A stretch of 64,000 nt of DNA from Pseudomonas sp. (GTDB lineage Bacteria; Pseudomonadota; Gammaproteobacteria; Pseudomonadales; Pseudomonadaceae), in contig NZ_JASLGE010000024.1 in the NCBI RefSeq assembly GCF_030150285.1, forward strand, positions 1 to 64,000. Reading direction: 5' to 3'. Below the pieces are notes generated by a model. That model worked only from the letters and a program-made list of their open reading frames with translations. It had not been told where the DNA came from and made no database searches. The position numbers and the translations under genes were made by a program. This document shows, in pieces, positions 8,846 through 17,323 of the stretch (position 1 is the first letter of the stretch; each line of letters begins with the position of its first letter).

Positions 8846-9852
8846 ATATCGCCATTGTGAATGATATGCCCTTGGCCGTTGAGGCCTTGCGTCGCGCCTT
8901 GGCCTTCGAACCGGCGCACGAATTGCTGTGGGTCGCCGGTAATGGTGAAGAGGCCGTGAGGTTATGTGCCGAGCAGACCCCCGACGTGATTCTGATGGAC
9001 TTGATCATGCCGGTGATGGATGGCGTTGAGGCCACGCGCCGGATCATGGCCGAAAGCCCGTGTGCAATTGTCATTGTCACCGTTGACCGTCAGCAAAATA
9101 TGCACCGCGTATTTGAAGCCATGGGCTTTGGCGCACTGGACGTGGTGGACACGCCGGCGCTGGGCGCGGGCAATGCCAAAGAGGCTGCCGCGCCACTGCT
9201 GCGAAAAATCCTCAATATTGGCTGGTTGATGGGCCAGACAGACAAACGGGTCAAACCGACGGCGACGCACACCCGGGCTCCGAGCCGCTGCGGTGGCCTG
9301 GTAGCCATTGGCTCATCGGCCGGCGGCCCGGCGGCCCTTGAAACCCTGCTCAAAGGCTTGCCGAGACATTTTTCGGCGGCCATTGTGCTGGTTCAGCACG
9401 TGGATCAAGTGTTTGCCGCCGGCATGGCGGAATGGCTGAGCACCTCGTGCGGGCTCGACGTGCGCTTGGCGCGTGATGGGGAAACGCCCCAGCCGGGTTC
9501 TGTGTTGCTGGCCGGCACTAATCATCACATTCGTTTGTTAAAAAACGGCACGCTGGCTTACACCGCGGAGCCAGTGAATGAAATATATCGACCCTCGATT
9601 GATGTGTTTTTCGAAAGCATCGCCCATTTCTGGAATGGCGATGCGGTAGGGGTGTTGTTAACCGGTATGGGGCGCGATGGGGCTCAAGGGCTCAAACTTA
9701 TGCGCCAGCAAGGTTTTCTCACCATTGCCCAGGATCAACACAGCAGCTCGGTCTATGGCATGCCCAAAGCCGCGGCAAGTATTAATGCCGCCGTAGAAGT
9801 CCGGGCCTTGAACACGATTGCGCCACGCTTGCTGGAGATATTTGCCAAATGA
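8842..9852 (+). CDS. wspF: CheB-type methylesterase WspF
   Basis: WspF removes methyl groups from WspA and is the brake of the pathway; its loss locks WspR on and produces wrinkly, biofilm-forming colonies. The 336-residue protein has a receiver domain with Asp53 in ILMDLIMPVMDG, a linker, and a methylesterase domain. The catalytic triad is visible as Ser159 in GSSAGGP, His186 in VQHVD and Asp279 in GMGRDG. All three are intact, so this copy looks functional. The start overlaps wspE by four bases. The stop overlaps the start of a 19-codon ORF that leads into wspR. Confidence 0.95.
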   Translation: MNIAIVNDMPLAVEALRRALAFEPAHELLWVAGNGEEAVRLCAEQTPDVILMDLIMPVMDGVEATRRIMAESPCAIVIVTVDRQQNMHRVFEAMGFGALDVVDTPALGAGNAKEAAAPLLRKILNIGWLMGQTDKRVKPTATHTRAPSRCGGLVAIGSSAGGPAALETLLKGLPRHFSAAIVLVQHVDQVFAAGMAEWLSTSCGLDVRLARDGETPQPGSVLLAGTNHHIRLLKNGTLAYTAEPVNEIYRPSIDVFFESIAHFWNGDAVGVLLTGMGRDGAQGLKLMRQQGFLTIAQDQHSSSVYGMPKAAASINAAVEVRALNTIAPRLLEIFAK

Positions 9853-9908
9853 ATGACAAAACCCGGCAGGACTGGCTTGAAGGCAGTAATTCAGGTGAAC
9901 GCGCATGA
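9849..9908 (+). CDS. 19-codon bridging ORF between wspF and wspR
   Basis: A small frame (MNDKTRQDWLEGSNSGERA) starts inside the wspF stop (ATGA at 9849-9852) and stops inside the wspR start (ATGA at 9905-9908). It fills the only gap in an operon where every other junction overlaps. It could act as a translational relay that keeps wspR coupled to wspF, or could be chance. No known peptide is recognised. WspR also has its own AGGTGA site eight bases before its ATG, so it does not strictly need the relay. Confidence 0.35.
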   Translation: MNDKTRQDWLEGSNSGERA

Positions 9909-10906
9909 ACGACTTACAGTTGGACGACGTTAGAACAGATGAAAATGCCGCCATGGTATTGCTGGTAGACGATCAGGCCATGATCGGCGAAGCCGTACGC
10001 CGGGGTCTGGCACTGGAACAGAATATTGACTTTCATTTTTGTGCCGACCCGCATGAGGCCATTGCCCAGGCGATTCGCATCAAGCCAACAGTTATCCTGC
10101 AAGACCTGGTGATGCCGGGCCTGGACGGGTTGACCCTGGTGCGCGAGTACCGCAACCACCCGGCCACCCAGAACATCCCGATCATCGTGCTTTCCACCAA
10201 AGAAGACCCGCTGATCAAAAGCGCCGCGTTTTCGGCGGGGGCCAACGATTACCTGGTGAAATTGCCGGATAACATCGAGTTGGTGGCGCGTATTCGCTAC
10301 CACTCGCGCTCCTACATGACCCTGCTGCAACGCGATGCTGCCTACCGCGCATTGCGCGTCAGCCAGCAGCAGTTACTGGACACCAACCTGGTGCTGCAAC
10401 GGTTGATGAACTCTGACGGCCTGACGGGGCTGTCCAACCGCCGGCATTTTGATGAATACCTGGAGCTGGAGTGGCGTCGTGCCTTGCGTGAGCAAACCCA
10501 GTTATCGTTGCTGATGATCGATGTGGATTATTTCAAGTCCTACAACGACACCTTTGGGCACCTGGACGGCGATGAAGCCTTGCGCAAAGTGGCGGCCACC
10601 ATCCGCGATGCCAGCAGCCGGCCCTCTGACTTGCCAGCCCGTTATGGCGGAGAAGAATTTGCCATTGTGCTGCCCAACACCTCGCAGGGCGGTGCCCGAC
10701 TGGTGGCTGAAAAACTGCGCCAGGCTGTTGAAGCCTTGAAAATCCCGCATATTGCGCCGGGCGAAGGCAGCAGCCTGACCATCAGCATCGGCCTGTCCAC
10801 CTTGACCCCACAGCAGAGCGGCAACTGCCGCCAACTGATCTCGGCGGCGGACAAAGGCCTGTACCTGGCCAAGAACAATGGGCGTAACCAGGTGGGGATC
10901 GAGTAA
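9905..10906 (+). CDS. wspR: Response regulator diguanylate cyclase WspR
   Basis: WspR makes c-di-GMP from two GTP when phosphorylated by WspE. The 333-residue protein has a receiver domain with Asp67 in ILQDLVMPGLDG, a helical stalk at about 145-175, and a GGDEF domain whose active-site signature is GGEEF at 248-252. The product-inhibition site RxxD is present as RPSD at 239-242, five residues before GGEEF, so feedback inhibition should work. The length is close to the 347 residues of P. aeruginosa WspR, with a shorter C-terminus. It is the last gene of the operon. Confidence 0.96.
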   Translation: MNDLQLDDVRTDENAAMVLLVDDQAMIGEAVRRGLALEQNIDFHFCADPHEAIAQAIRIKPTVILQDLVMPGLDGLTLVREYRNHPATQNIPIIVLSTKEDPLIKSAAFSAGANDYLVKLPDNIELVARIRYHSRSYMTLLQRDAAYRALRVSQQQLLDTNLVLQRLMNSDGLTGLSNRRHFDEYLELEWRRALREQTQLSLLMIDVDYFKSYNDTFGHLDGDEALRKVAATIRDASSRPSDLPARYGGEEFAIVLPNTSQGGARLVAEKLRQAVEALKIPHIAPGEGSSLTISIGLSTLTPQQSGNCRQLISAADKGLYLAKNNGRNQVGIE

Positions 10907-10917
10907 CGCAGCACACC

Positions 10918-11076
10918 TTGTCTCGCGATCTTTTGATCTTTAAAAAATCCCGAGCAATCGAGCGTCGACCGGCGGCTCCTGCGCGCGTTTGATCTAAGAG
11001 GCTCCATAAAACCACGCTGGCCGAATACAGGTTTTGCGCAGTGCGTAACCTGGCAAAACGCCGGGTTGGCCGTGGC
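10918..11076. repeat. Composite REP-associated repeat, copy 2
   Basis: The wspR-prfB gap begins with TCTCGCGATCTTTTGATCTT, then the variant GAGCAATCGAGCGTCGACCG, then ACCACGCTGGCCGAA and a stem-loop, AACCTGGC/GCCGGGTT, at 11046-11066. The same stem-loop block, with different stem bases, is at 31401-31421. A prfB promoter should lie between here and 11179, but I cannot point to one with confidence. Confidence 0.8.
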
Positions 11077-11178
11077 AGGCTCAGGGATGGTTGATCCCCC
11101 GCCAGGCGGGCTGCTGCCAACCCATGTTTACGGTATACTCCCCGGCTTTGTAAAAATCGCCTACGAGTGCCGCCAGCC

Positions 11179-12274
11179 ATGGAAATCAACCCAATCCTTA
11201 ACAGCATCAAGGACCTGTCAGAGCGCTCCGAAACCATTCGGGGGTATCTTTGACTACGATCAAAAGCATGAGCGTCTGACCGAAGTCAATCGCGAGCTTG
11301 AAGATCCGAGTGTCTGGAACAACCCGTCCTATGCCCAGGAACTGGGGCGCGAGCGCTCCTTGCTGGCGCAGATCGTAGAAACCCTCGACGAGATGCACTC
11401 CGGCCTGGCCGATGCCAAGGACCTGCTGTTGATGGCCGCCGAGGAAGAAGACCAGGCGGCGGCGGATGACGTTGCCGAGGAAGTCGAACGCCTGCGCGAG
11501 TCTCTTGAAAAACTCGAGTTTCGCCGCATGTTCAGCGGTGAGATGGACGCCAACAACGCTTACCTGGACATTCAGGCGGGCTCCGGCGGCACCGAAGCCC
11601 AAGACTGGGCCAATATCCTGTTGCGGATGTATTTGCGCTGGGCCGACAAGCGCGGCTTTGATGCCACCATCATGGAGCTGTCCGCCGGCGAAGTGGCAGG
11701 TATCAAGGGTGCAACCTTACACATCAAAGGCGAATACGCGTTTGGCTGGTTGCGTACCGAGATTGGCGTCCACCGCCTGGTGCGTAAAAGCCCGTATGAC
11801 TCGGGTAACCGCCGTCATACCTCGTTCTCGGCCGTTTTCGTTTCGCCAGAAATCGACGACAACATTGAAATCGATATCAACCCGTCAGACCTGCGGATCG
11901 ATACCTACCGTTCCTCCGGTGCGGGCGGTCAGCACGTAAACACCACCGACTCGGCCGTGCGAATTACCCACGTCCCGAGCAACACCGTGGTGAGCTGCCA
12001 GAACGAACGCTCGCAGCATGCGAACAAAGACACCGCCATGAAAATGTTGCGGGCGCGTCTTTACGAGCAGGAAATACAAAAGCGCAACGCCGCCTCCCAA
12101 GCGCTGGAAGACACCAAGTCCGATATCGGCTGGGGTCATCAGATCCGTTCGTATGTGCTTGATGCCTCGCGTATCAAGGACTTGCGTACCGGCATCGAGC
12201 GCAGCGATTGCGACAAGGTGCTGGACGGCGATATCGACGAATACTTGGTGGCCAGCCTGAAACAAGGGCTGTAA
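11179..12274 (+). CDS. prfB: Peptide chain release factor 2 (programmed frameshift)
   Basis: RF2 ends translation at UGA and UAA. The gene is in two frames: 24 codons from ATG 11179 to a TGA at 11251-11253, then a +1 shift into the frame that runs from 11252 to 12274, giving 364 residues, the normal size. The GAGGQ motif, which drives peptidyl-tRNA hydrolysis, is present. The stop-recognition tripeptide is SPY (AGC CCG TAT) at about 11790, where E. coli has SPF. The lysS gene follows 115 bases later on the same strand, as in E. coli, so they are probably cotranscribed. The in-frame TGA is regulatory, not a defect. Confidence 0.96.
11240..11254 (+). promoter_or_regulatory. prfB +1 programmed frameshift site
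   Basis: The sequence GGGGGTATCTTTGAC contains an internal Shine-Dalgarno-like G-run, the slippery CTT codon (11248-11250) and the UGA stop followed by C. This is the classical RF2 autoregulation element: low RF2 lets the ribosome slip +1 on CTT and make full-length RF2. Confidence 0.97.
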
Positions 12275-12389
12275 GTCACGCTACATCCGTAAAGTGCGCA
12301 GCTGACGCGATGCCTTGAAGGCGTGCTTAAGCCCGCTTCCCCCTGCCGCAAGGCGGGGGCAACGAACCTGTGATGGAATTTTTTAAGAC

Positions 12390-13892
12390 ATGAGCGACCA
12401 ACAACTCGACCCGCAAGCTGTGCAACAGGAAGAAAATGCCCTGATTGCTCAGCGCAAGGAAAAACTGGCGGCCCTGCGCGCCCAAGGCAATGCCTTCCCG
12501 AATGACTTCCGTCGTGACCACTACTGCGCTGACCTGCAGAAGCAGTTCGCCGACAAGACCAAGGAAGAACTGGCTGAAGCGGCAATTGCGGTCAAGGTCG
12601 CTGGTCGTATCATGCTTAACCGTGGCTCGTTCATGGTGATTCAGGACATGACCGGTCGCATTCAGGTCTACGTCAACCGTAAAACCCTGCCGGAAGAAAC
12701 CCTGGCCGCCGTGAAAACCTGGGACCTGGGTGACATCATCGCCGCCGAAGGCACCCTGGCCCGCTCCGGCAAGGGTGACCTGTACGTTGAAATGACCAAC
12801 GTGCGCCTGCTCACCAAGTCCCTGCGCCCGTTGCCCGACAAGCACCACGGCCTGACCGACACCGAGCAGCGTTATCGCCAGCGCTACGTTGACCTGATCG
12901 TCAACGAAGACGTGCGTCACACGTTCCGTGTACGTTCGCAAGTGATCGCTCACATCCGTAACTTCCTGATGGCCCGTGACTTCCTCGAAGTCGAAACGCC
13001 CATGCTGCAAACCATTCCGGGTGGCGCGGCGGCCAAGCCGTTCGAAACCCACCACAACGCGCTGGACATGGAAATGTTCCTGCGTATCGCACCGGAGCTG
13101 TACCTCAAACGTCTGGTCGTGGGCGGCTTCGAGAAGGTGTTCGAGATCAACCGCAACTTCCGTAACGAAGGCGTGTCGACCCGTCACAATCCTGAATTCA
13201 CCATGCTTGAGTTCTACCAGGCGTACGCCGACTACGAAGACAACATGGACCTGACCGAGGAGCTGTTCCGCGAACTGGCTCAATTGGTTCTCGGTACCAC
13301 CGACGTGCCGTACGGCGACAAGGTGTTCCACTTCGGTGAGCCGTTTGTGCGTCTGTCCGTGTTCGACTCGATCCTCAAGTACAACCCTGAGCTGACCGCT
13401 GACGACCTGAACGATATCGACAAGGCGCGTGCCATCGCCAAGAAAGCCGGCGCGAAAGTGCTGGGCTTCGAAGGTCTGGGCAAGTTGCAGGTGATGATTT
13501 TCGAAGAGTTGGTCGAGCACAAGCTGGAGCAGCCACACTTCATCACGCAGTACCCGTTCGAAGTGTCGCCGCTGGCCCGTCGTAACGACGACAACCCGAA
13601 CGTGACCGATCGTTTTGAACTGTTTATCGGTGGCCGTGAAATCGCCAACGCTTACTCCGAGCTGAACGACGCAGAAGACCAGGCGGAGCGCTTTATGGCG
13701 CAGGTGGCCGACAAGGATGCAGGCGACGATGAAGCCATGCACTACGACGCCGACTTCGTGCGTGCCCTGGAATATGGCATGCCACCGACTGCTGGTGAAG
13801 GCATCGGCATCGACCGCCTGGTGATGCTGCTGACCAACTCGCCGTCGATCCGTGACGTGATTCTGTTCCCGCACATGCGCCCACAAGCGTAA
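12390..13892 (+). CDS. lysS: Lysyl-tRNA synthetase, class II
   Basis: LysRS charges tRNA-Lys with lysine in the cytosol. The 500-residue protein has an N-terminal anticodon-binding OB fold (about 60-150) and a class II catalytic core. Motif 2 is visible as FEINRNFRNEGVSTRHNPEF and motif 3 as GIGIDRLVMLL near the C-terminus. Length and start (ATG) are typical of the family. It follows prfB in the same direction. The 115-base gap holds a GC-rich hairpin near 12339-12359 without a T-run. A strong terminator follows. Confidence 0.97.
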   Translation: MSDQQLDPQAVQQEENALIAQRKEKLAALRAQGNAFPNDFRRDHYCADLQKQFADKTKEELAEAAIAVKVAGRIMLNRGSFMVIQDMTGRIQVYVNRKTLPEETLAAVKTWDLGDIIAAEGTLARSGKGDLYVEMTNVRLLTKSLRPLPDKHHGLTDTEQRYRQRYVDLIVNEDVRHTFRVRSQVIAHIRNFLMARDFLEVETPMLQTIPGGAAAKPFETHHNALDMEMFLRIAPELYLKRLVVGGFEKVFEINRNFRNEGVSTRHNPEFTMLEFYQAYADYEDNMDLTEELFRELAQLVLGTTDVPYGDKVFHFGEPFVRLSVFDSILKYNPELTADDLNDIDKARAIAKKAGAKVLGFEGLGKLQVMIFEELVEHKLEQPHFITQYPFEVSPLARRNDDNPNVTDRFELFIGGREIANAYSELNDAEDQAERFMAQVADKDAGDDEAMHYDADFVRALEYGMPPTAGEGIGIDRLVMLLTNSPSIRDVILFPHMRPQA

Positions 13893-13903
13893 TGATGCAG
13901 ACT

Positions 13904-13933
13904 AAAAAACCGCCGACTGCCGGCGGTTTTTTA
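13904..13933 (+). terminator. Rho-independent terminator of lysS
   Basis: CCGCCG (13910-13915) pairs with CGGCGG (13921-13926), followed by a run of T. It ends the prfB-lysS unit. Confidence 0.9.
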
Positions 13934-13960
13934 TTGCCCGGTGATTGAGGCTACGCGCTT

Positions 13961-14060
13961 GTAGCCGCTGCCGCAGGCTGCGATGGGCTGCATCGAAACC
14001 CTCTGCCTCAGCCAAGAGCATGCGCCTGCGGACCTTATCGCAGCCTGCGGCAGCGACGAC
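13961..14060. repeat. REPIN: two inverted REPs of the GCCGCTGCCGCAGGCTGCGA type
   Basis: GTAGCCGCTGCCGCAGGCTG at 13961-13980 recurs inverted at about 14038-14060, flanking a 55-base spacer. This is a REP doublet of a family different from the GAGCTTGCTC repeats elsewhere in the window. A frame open across it (13945-14178) is not a gene. Confidence 0.85.
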
Positions 14061-14174
14061 AGAGGAGGGGGGGCTCTTCAACAACACTGGCCAAGTGTTG
14101 ACGACTATTGTCAGTCGGATGGAAGATCAGGCCCTACTCAATAAGTGCTGTCCGCTCTATAGAAGGATGCAGGC

Positions 14175-14723
14175 ATGAAAGTTTGGCGCGTAATGCTGCT
14201 GGCATTGTCGTTTTTACTGTTGAACGGTTGTCTTGTCACGTTTACCCAAGCCCCCCTTGAACCACACAAGGCACCCAAGACATTGCTGGGTCAATGGGTC
14301 AGCCAGGATGCCTGGGGGCAGGCGCGTCATCTGAATATTCGAGCGATCGATAAAACGCGCTACCAAGCCGAGGTCTACCCCAAAGGTGAACTCAAGGCCC
14401 GCAAACGCTATACCTTCATCGTCGCCCGCCACGGTAACCGCTGGTATGCCTCGGCGGCGATGCCCGCTGCGCAGGGTGGCAACTACACGCTCAATGGTTT
14501 TGAAGTAACCCCTACGGGGGAACTGGTGGTCTACGACCTGGACCTCGAACAGGTCCGCCAGGCGATCGGCCAGTCGGCGTTGACCGGCGAGCCGGTGGAA
14601 ACCGCTGAGGGCACGGGCGTACAAATCGACAGCCCTTCAGCTAAAGTCTTTGCTTATCTGGATGATCCGGCGAACTCCGATGTGTTCGTTGAAATCGCCC
14701 GTTATCAGCGTGTGGCCAAATAA
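14175..14723 (+). CDS. Putative lipoprotein of unknown function
   Basis: I do not recognise a named family. The 182-residue protein has a lipoprotein signal peptide with lipobox LLNGC (Cys19), so it should be anchored in the envelope. The mature part is predicted to be beta-rich, with RYTFIVARHGNRWY and GNYTLNGFEVTP segments; this is a general impression and not a domain match. It starts a same-strand run of four genes (14175-17279) spaced by 23 bases or less, or overlapping, so it probably shares their transcript. A conserved lipoprotein gene is found at this place after lysS in other pseudomonads (from memory). Confidence 0.75.
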   Translation: MKVWRVMLLALSFLLLNGCLVTFTQAPLEPHKAPKTLLGQWVSQDAWGQARHLNIRAIDKTRYQAEVYPKGELKARKRYTFIVARHGNRWYASAAMPAAQGGNYTLNGFEVTPTGELVVYDLDLEQVRQAIGQSALTGEPVETAEGTGVQIDSPSAKVFAYLDDPANSDVFVEIARYQRVAK

Positions 14724-14746
14724 CGGCTTTTTATAAGGAGCACCGG

Positions 14747-16024
14747 GTGGACGATTATCAGCGCACGATTCGCACGTTGTCAGACCGCATCGTAGTCGCG
14801 CAAACCCCGATCCGCGTGCTGGATGCGGTGAAATGGGATGACAGCATCCGTCAGGGCTTTCTCAAGGCCAAAGGCAAGGAAATGCCTGCGGTCAGCCGTG
14901 AGTATTATCAGGGGCGAGCGCTGTCCTTTGATTCGGGCGCGGTGAAGCTGGAGTTCCAGAACATTGAGCGCGATATCACCCGTCAGCTGGGGCAGTTCAA
15001 CCCGGTCGGGCAGATCATGCGGCGTATGTGCAAAGAGTACCGAATGGTGGTGCGCATGCTGGAGGCGCGCGGCACCGAAGACTTCGGGCTGATCTCCCAG
15101 GAGCTCTATGGTGCCGCTTCAGATGCCTTCCATGCCGGCGACCCCACGCTGGCCGACCTGGGGCTGATGATGTCCGACTACCTGGACAAAATCGACGATC
15201 GCGGTGCACTCAAGGACGAAGCCAAGACCTTAACGGCCAAGGATGCGGTCAATTTGCTGCAAGGCCGTCTGAACAAGGTGTTTGGCGAGGCGGAAGAAAC
15301 CATTCGGGTCTTCGAGTCTGACGGTATTGTGGCCGACGCGGCGGCGGGCGCTGATTACATCAAGATCCGGGCGGATGCGATGTTCAACGAGCGTGATGTG
15401 CGTGCGCTGGAAGTGCACGAAGGGTTGGTGCATGTGGGCACAACGCTCAACGGGCTGAACCAGCCGATTTGCACTTTCCTGGCCAAGGGGCCGCCGTCTT
15501 CGACCGTGACCCAGGAAGGCCTGGCGATCCTGATGGAAATCATCACCTTTGCCTCCTACCCCAGCCGCCTGCGCAAGCTCACCAACCGCACGCGCGCCAT
15601 TCATATGGTGGAAGAGGGCGCAGACTTCATGCAGGTCTATCAGTTCTTCCGGGAGCAGGGCTTTGAAATGTCGGAGAGCTACGGCAATGCGAGCCGCGTT
15701 TTCCGGGGTTCGGTGCCTAATGGTCTGCCGTTTACCAAAGACTTGTCCTACCTCAAGGGTTTTATCATGGTTTACAACTACATTCAGTTGGCCGTGCGCA
15801 AAGGCAAGCTGGAGCAAGTGCCACTGTTGTTTTGCGGTAAAACCACCCTTGAAGACATGCGGACCTTGCGCCAGTTGGTGGATGAAGGCCTGGTGGTTGC
15901 GCCGAAGTTCTTGCCTGACCAGTTCCGTGACATGAACGCGCTGGCGGCCTGGATGTGTTTCTCCAACTTTCTCAACCACCTGAGCCTGGACCGCATAGAA
16001 GCGGACTACTCCAATATTCTGTAA
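14747..16024 (+). CDS. DUF1704 protein with QEGLA motif, putative zinc metallopeptidase
   Basis: The 425-residue protein belongs to the 'flavohemoglobin expression-modulating QEGLA motif' family (DUF1704). It contains HEGLVH near residue 223 and TQEGLAILME near 255. HExxxH followed by a downstream Glu-rich EGLA is the arrangement of the eukaryotic MATCAP tyrosine carboxypeptidases, which share this domain, so a zinc peptidase activity is a reasonable inference. No bacterial substrate is known to me. There is no signal peptide. The start is GTG at 14747, well placed after AAGGAG. It sits between two lipoprotein genes, which hints at an envelope-related role. Confidence 0.8.
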   Translation: MDDYQRTIRTLSDRIVVAQTPIRVLDAVKWDDSIRQGFLKAKGKEMPAVSREYYQGRALSFDSGAVKLEFQNIERDITRQLGQFNPVGQIMRRMCKEYRMVVRMLEARGTEDFGLISQELYGAASDAFHAGDPTLADLGLMMSDYLDKIDDRGALKDEAKTLTAKDAVNLLQGRLNKVFGEAEETIRVFESDGIVADAAAGADYIKIRADAMFNERDVRALEVHEGLVHVGTTLNGLNQPICTFLAKGPPSSTVTQEGLAILMEIITFASYPSRLRKLTNRTRAIHMVEEGADFMQVYQFFREQGFEMSESYGNASRVFRGSVPNGLPFTKDLSYLKGFIMVYNYIQLAVRKGKLEQVPLLFCGKTTLEDMRTLRQLVDEGLVVAPKFLPDQFRDMNALAAWMCFSNFLNHLSLDRIEADYSNIL

Positions 16025-16041
16025 ATCAGGTATCTGACGCA

Positions 16042-16956
16042 ATGAAAACCCTGGCTGCACTCTGCCTGCTGTTCACCCTCAGTGGATGCAGCTCAGTGCT
16101 GTTCTATCCCGAACCGGGTCAGCCGATCACGCCCACGGCGGCCGGGCTTGCGTACCGTGATGTCAATTTAAAGGCTGCTGATGGTACGCGCCTGCATGGC
16201 TGGTGGCTGCCGGCCAAGCCGGGTGTTCCGGTCAAAGGCACGGTGCTGCACCTGCACGGCAATGGCGGCAACCTTGCCTATCATCTGGGGGCCACCGCCT
16301 GGTTGCCCGAACAGGGTTATCAGGTGTTGATGCTCGACTACCGTGGCTACGGCCTGTCGCAAGGCACGCCCGGTTTGCCGGCGGTGTATCAGGACATTGA
16401 CGCCGCCTTCGACTGGTTGCAGCAACAGCCCGACACGCAAGGCCAGCCGCTGATCGTGTTGGGCCAGAGCTTGGGTGGGGCGATGGGGGTGTATTATCTG
16501 AGCCAGCACCCTGAGCGCCGTGAGCAGGTCAAAGCGCTGGTGCTTGATGGTGTGCCGGCGAGCTACCGCGAGGTGGGGCAATTTGCTTTGAGCACATCGT
16601 GGCTGACCTGGCCCTTGCAAGTGCCGTTGTCCTGGTTCGTGCCGGATGGCGACAGCGCCGTGTATGCCATCCCCGGCCTGGACGGCGTGCCGATGCTGAT
16701 CTTCCATAGCCTGGACGACCCGATTGTGCCGCTGTCAAACGGCCTGCGGCTGTATGAAGCTGCGCCCCTGCCCAAGGTGCTGCAATTGACCCGCGGCGGG
16801 CATGTGCAAACCTTTGCCGACCCGACCTGGCAGCACGTGATGCTGCGCTACCTGGACGACCCGCAGCATTTTAATGGCGTGCGGCGTCTGGGTGAAATCC
16901 CCAATTACCCCGCCGCTACGAATTCGAATAACGTTGAACCCGAGAGCCAACCATGA
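16042..16956 (+). CDS. Alpha/beta hydrolase lipoprotein
   Basis: The 304-residue protein is a serine hydrolase of the BEM46/YfhR type. It has a lipoprotein signal with lipobox LSGC near Cys17, so it is probably lipid-anchored. The oxyanion-hole motif LHGNGGN, nucleophile motif GQSLGG, an acid in HSLDDPIVP and the catalytic His in RGGHVQTF are all in the right order. The substrate is unknown. I start at ATG 16042, which begins the signal peptide; the frame is open further upstream inside the preceding gene. It overlaps the next gene by four bases. Confidence 0.85.
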   Translation: MKTLAALCLLFTLSGCSSVLFYPEPGQPITPTAAGLAYRDVNLKAADGTRLHGWWLPAKPGVPVKGTVLHLHGNGGNLAYHLGATAWLPEQGYQVLMLDYRGYGLSQGTPGLPAVYQDIDAAFDWLQQQPDTQGQPLIVLGQSLGGAMGVYYLSQHPERREQVKALVLDGVPASYREVGQFALSTSWLTWPLQVPLSWFVPDGDSAVYAIPGLDGVPMLIFHSLDDPIVPLSNGLRLYEAAPLPKVLQLTRGGHVQTFADPTWQHVMLRYLDDPQHFNGVRRLGEIPNYPAATNSNNVEPESQP

Positions 16957-17279
16957 GTGAAGAACGTAACGCCATCCCGCTGATCATCACGGGTATTTGC
17001 ACCATCATCGGCACCGTCGGCGTGCTGTGGTACTACGGCTACCTGCACTTTGCCAAACCTGAAGATGCCCTGTTGCTGAACGACTTCACCATGCTCAAGA
17101 CCATTCCCGGTGAAGACTACAAAGTGTCACTGACCCCGGCTAACCAGGTGGCGCAGTGTATTGACGGCATCATTGTGCTGTTTGACACCGAGCAAAAAGG
17201 CCTGACCGGCGTATTGGTCAATAACAAGAAACAAGCCGTGCGCTGCCTGGGCCAGAAACCCCCGACACTGGAGCAATAA
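16953..17279 (+). CDS. Small single-pass membrane protein of unknown function
   Basis: This 108-residue protein has one N-terminal membrane helix at about 8-28 (IPLIITGICTIIGTVGVLWY). The remaining 80 residues should lie in the periplasm by the positive-inside rule, though the charge bias is weak. It has two cysteines (QCIDG and RCLGQ) that could form a disulfide. Its ATG overlaps the stop of the hydrolase gene (ATGA), which indicates coupled translation and a shared role. I recognise no domain. Confidence 0.75.
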   Translation: MSEERNAIPLIITGICTIIGTVGVLWYYGYLHFAKPEDALLLNDFTMLKTIPGEDYKVSLTPANQVAQCIDGIIVLFDTEQKGLTGVLVNNKKQAVRCLGQKPPTLEQ

Positions 17280-17323
17280 GTTCCACACCCCACGCCGGAG
17301 GGGCCGACCCGCCTTCAATGCCC

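Noticed and set aside
11066..12274. prfB read as one 402-codon frame, or as a pseudogene with a premature stop
   Set aside because: The in-frame TGA belongs to the known +1 frameshift site; the true start is 11179 in the other frame.
12327..13886. 519-codon minus-strand frame
   Set aside because: Antisense shadow of lysS caused by GC-rich codon bias; no family match.
13945..14178. 77-codon frame after lysS
   Set aside because: Runs across a REPIN and ends inside the start of the lipoprotein gene; no coding character.
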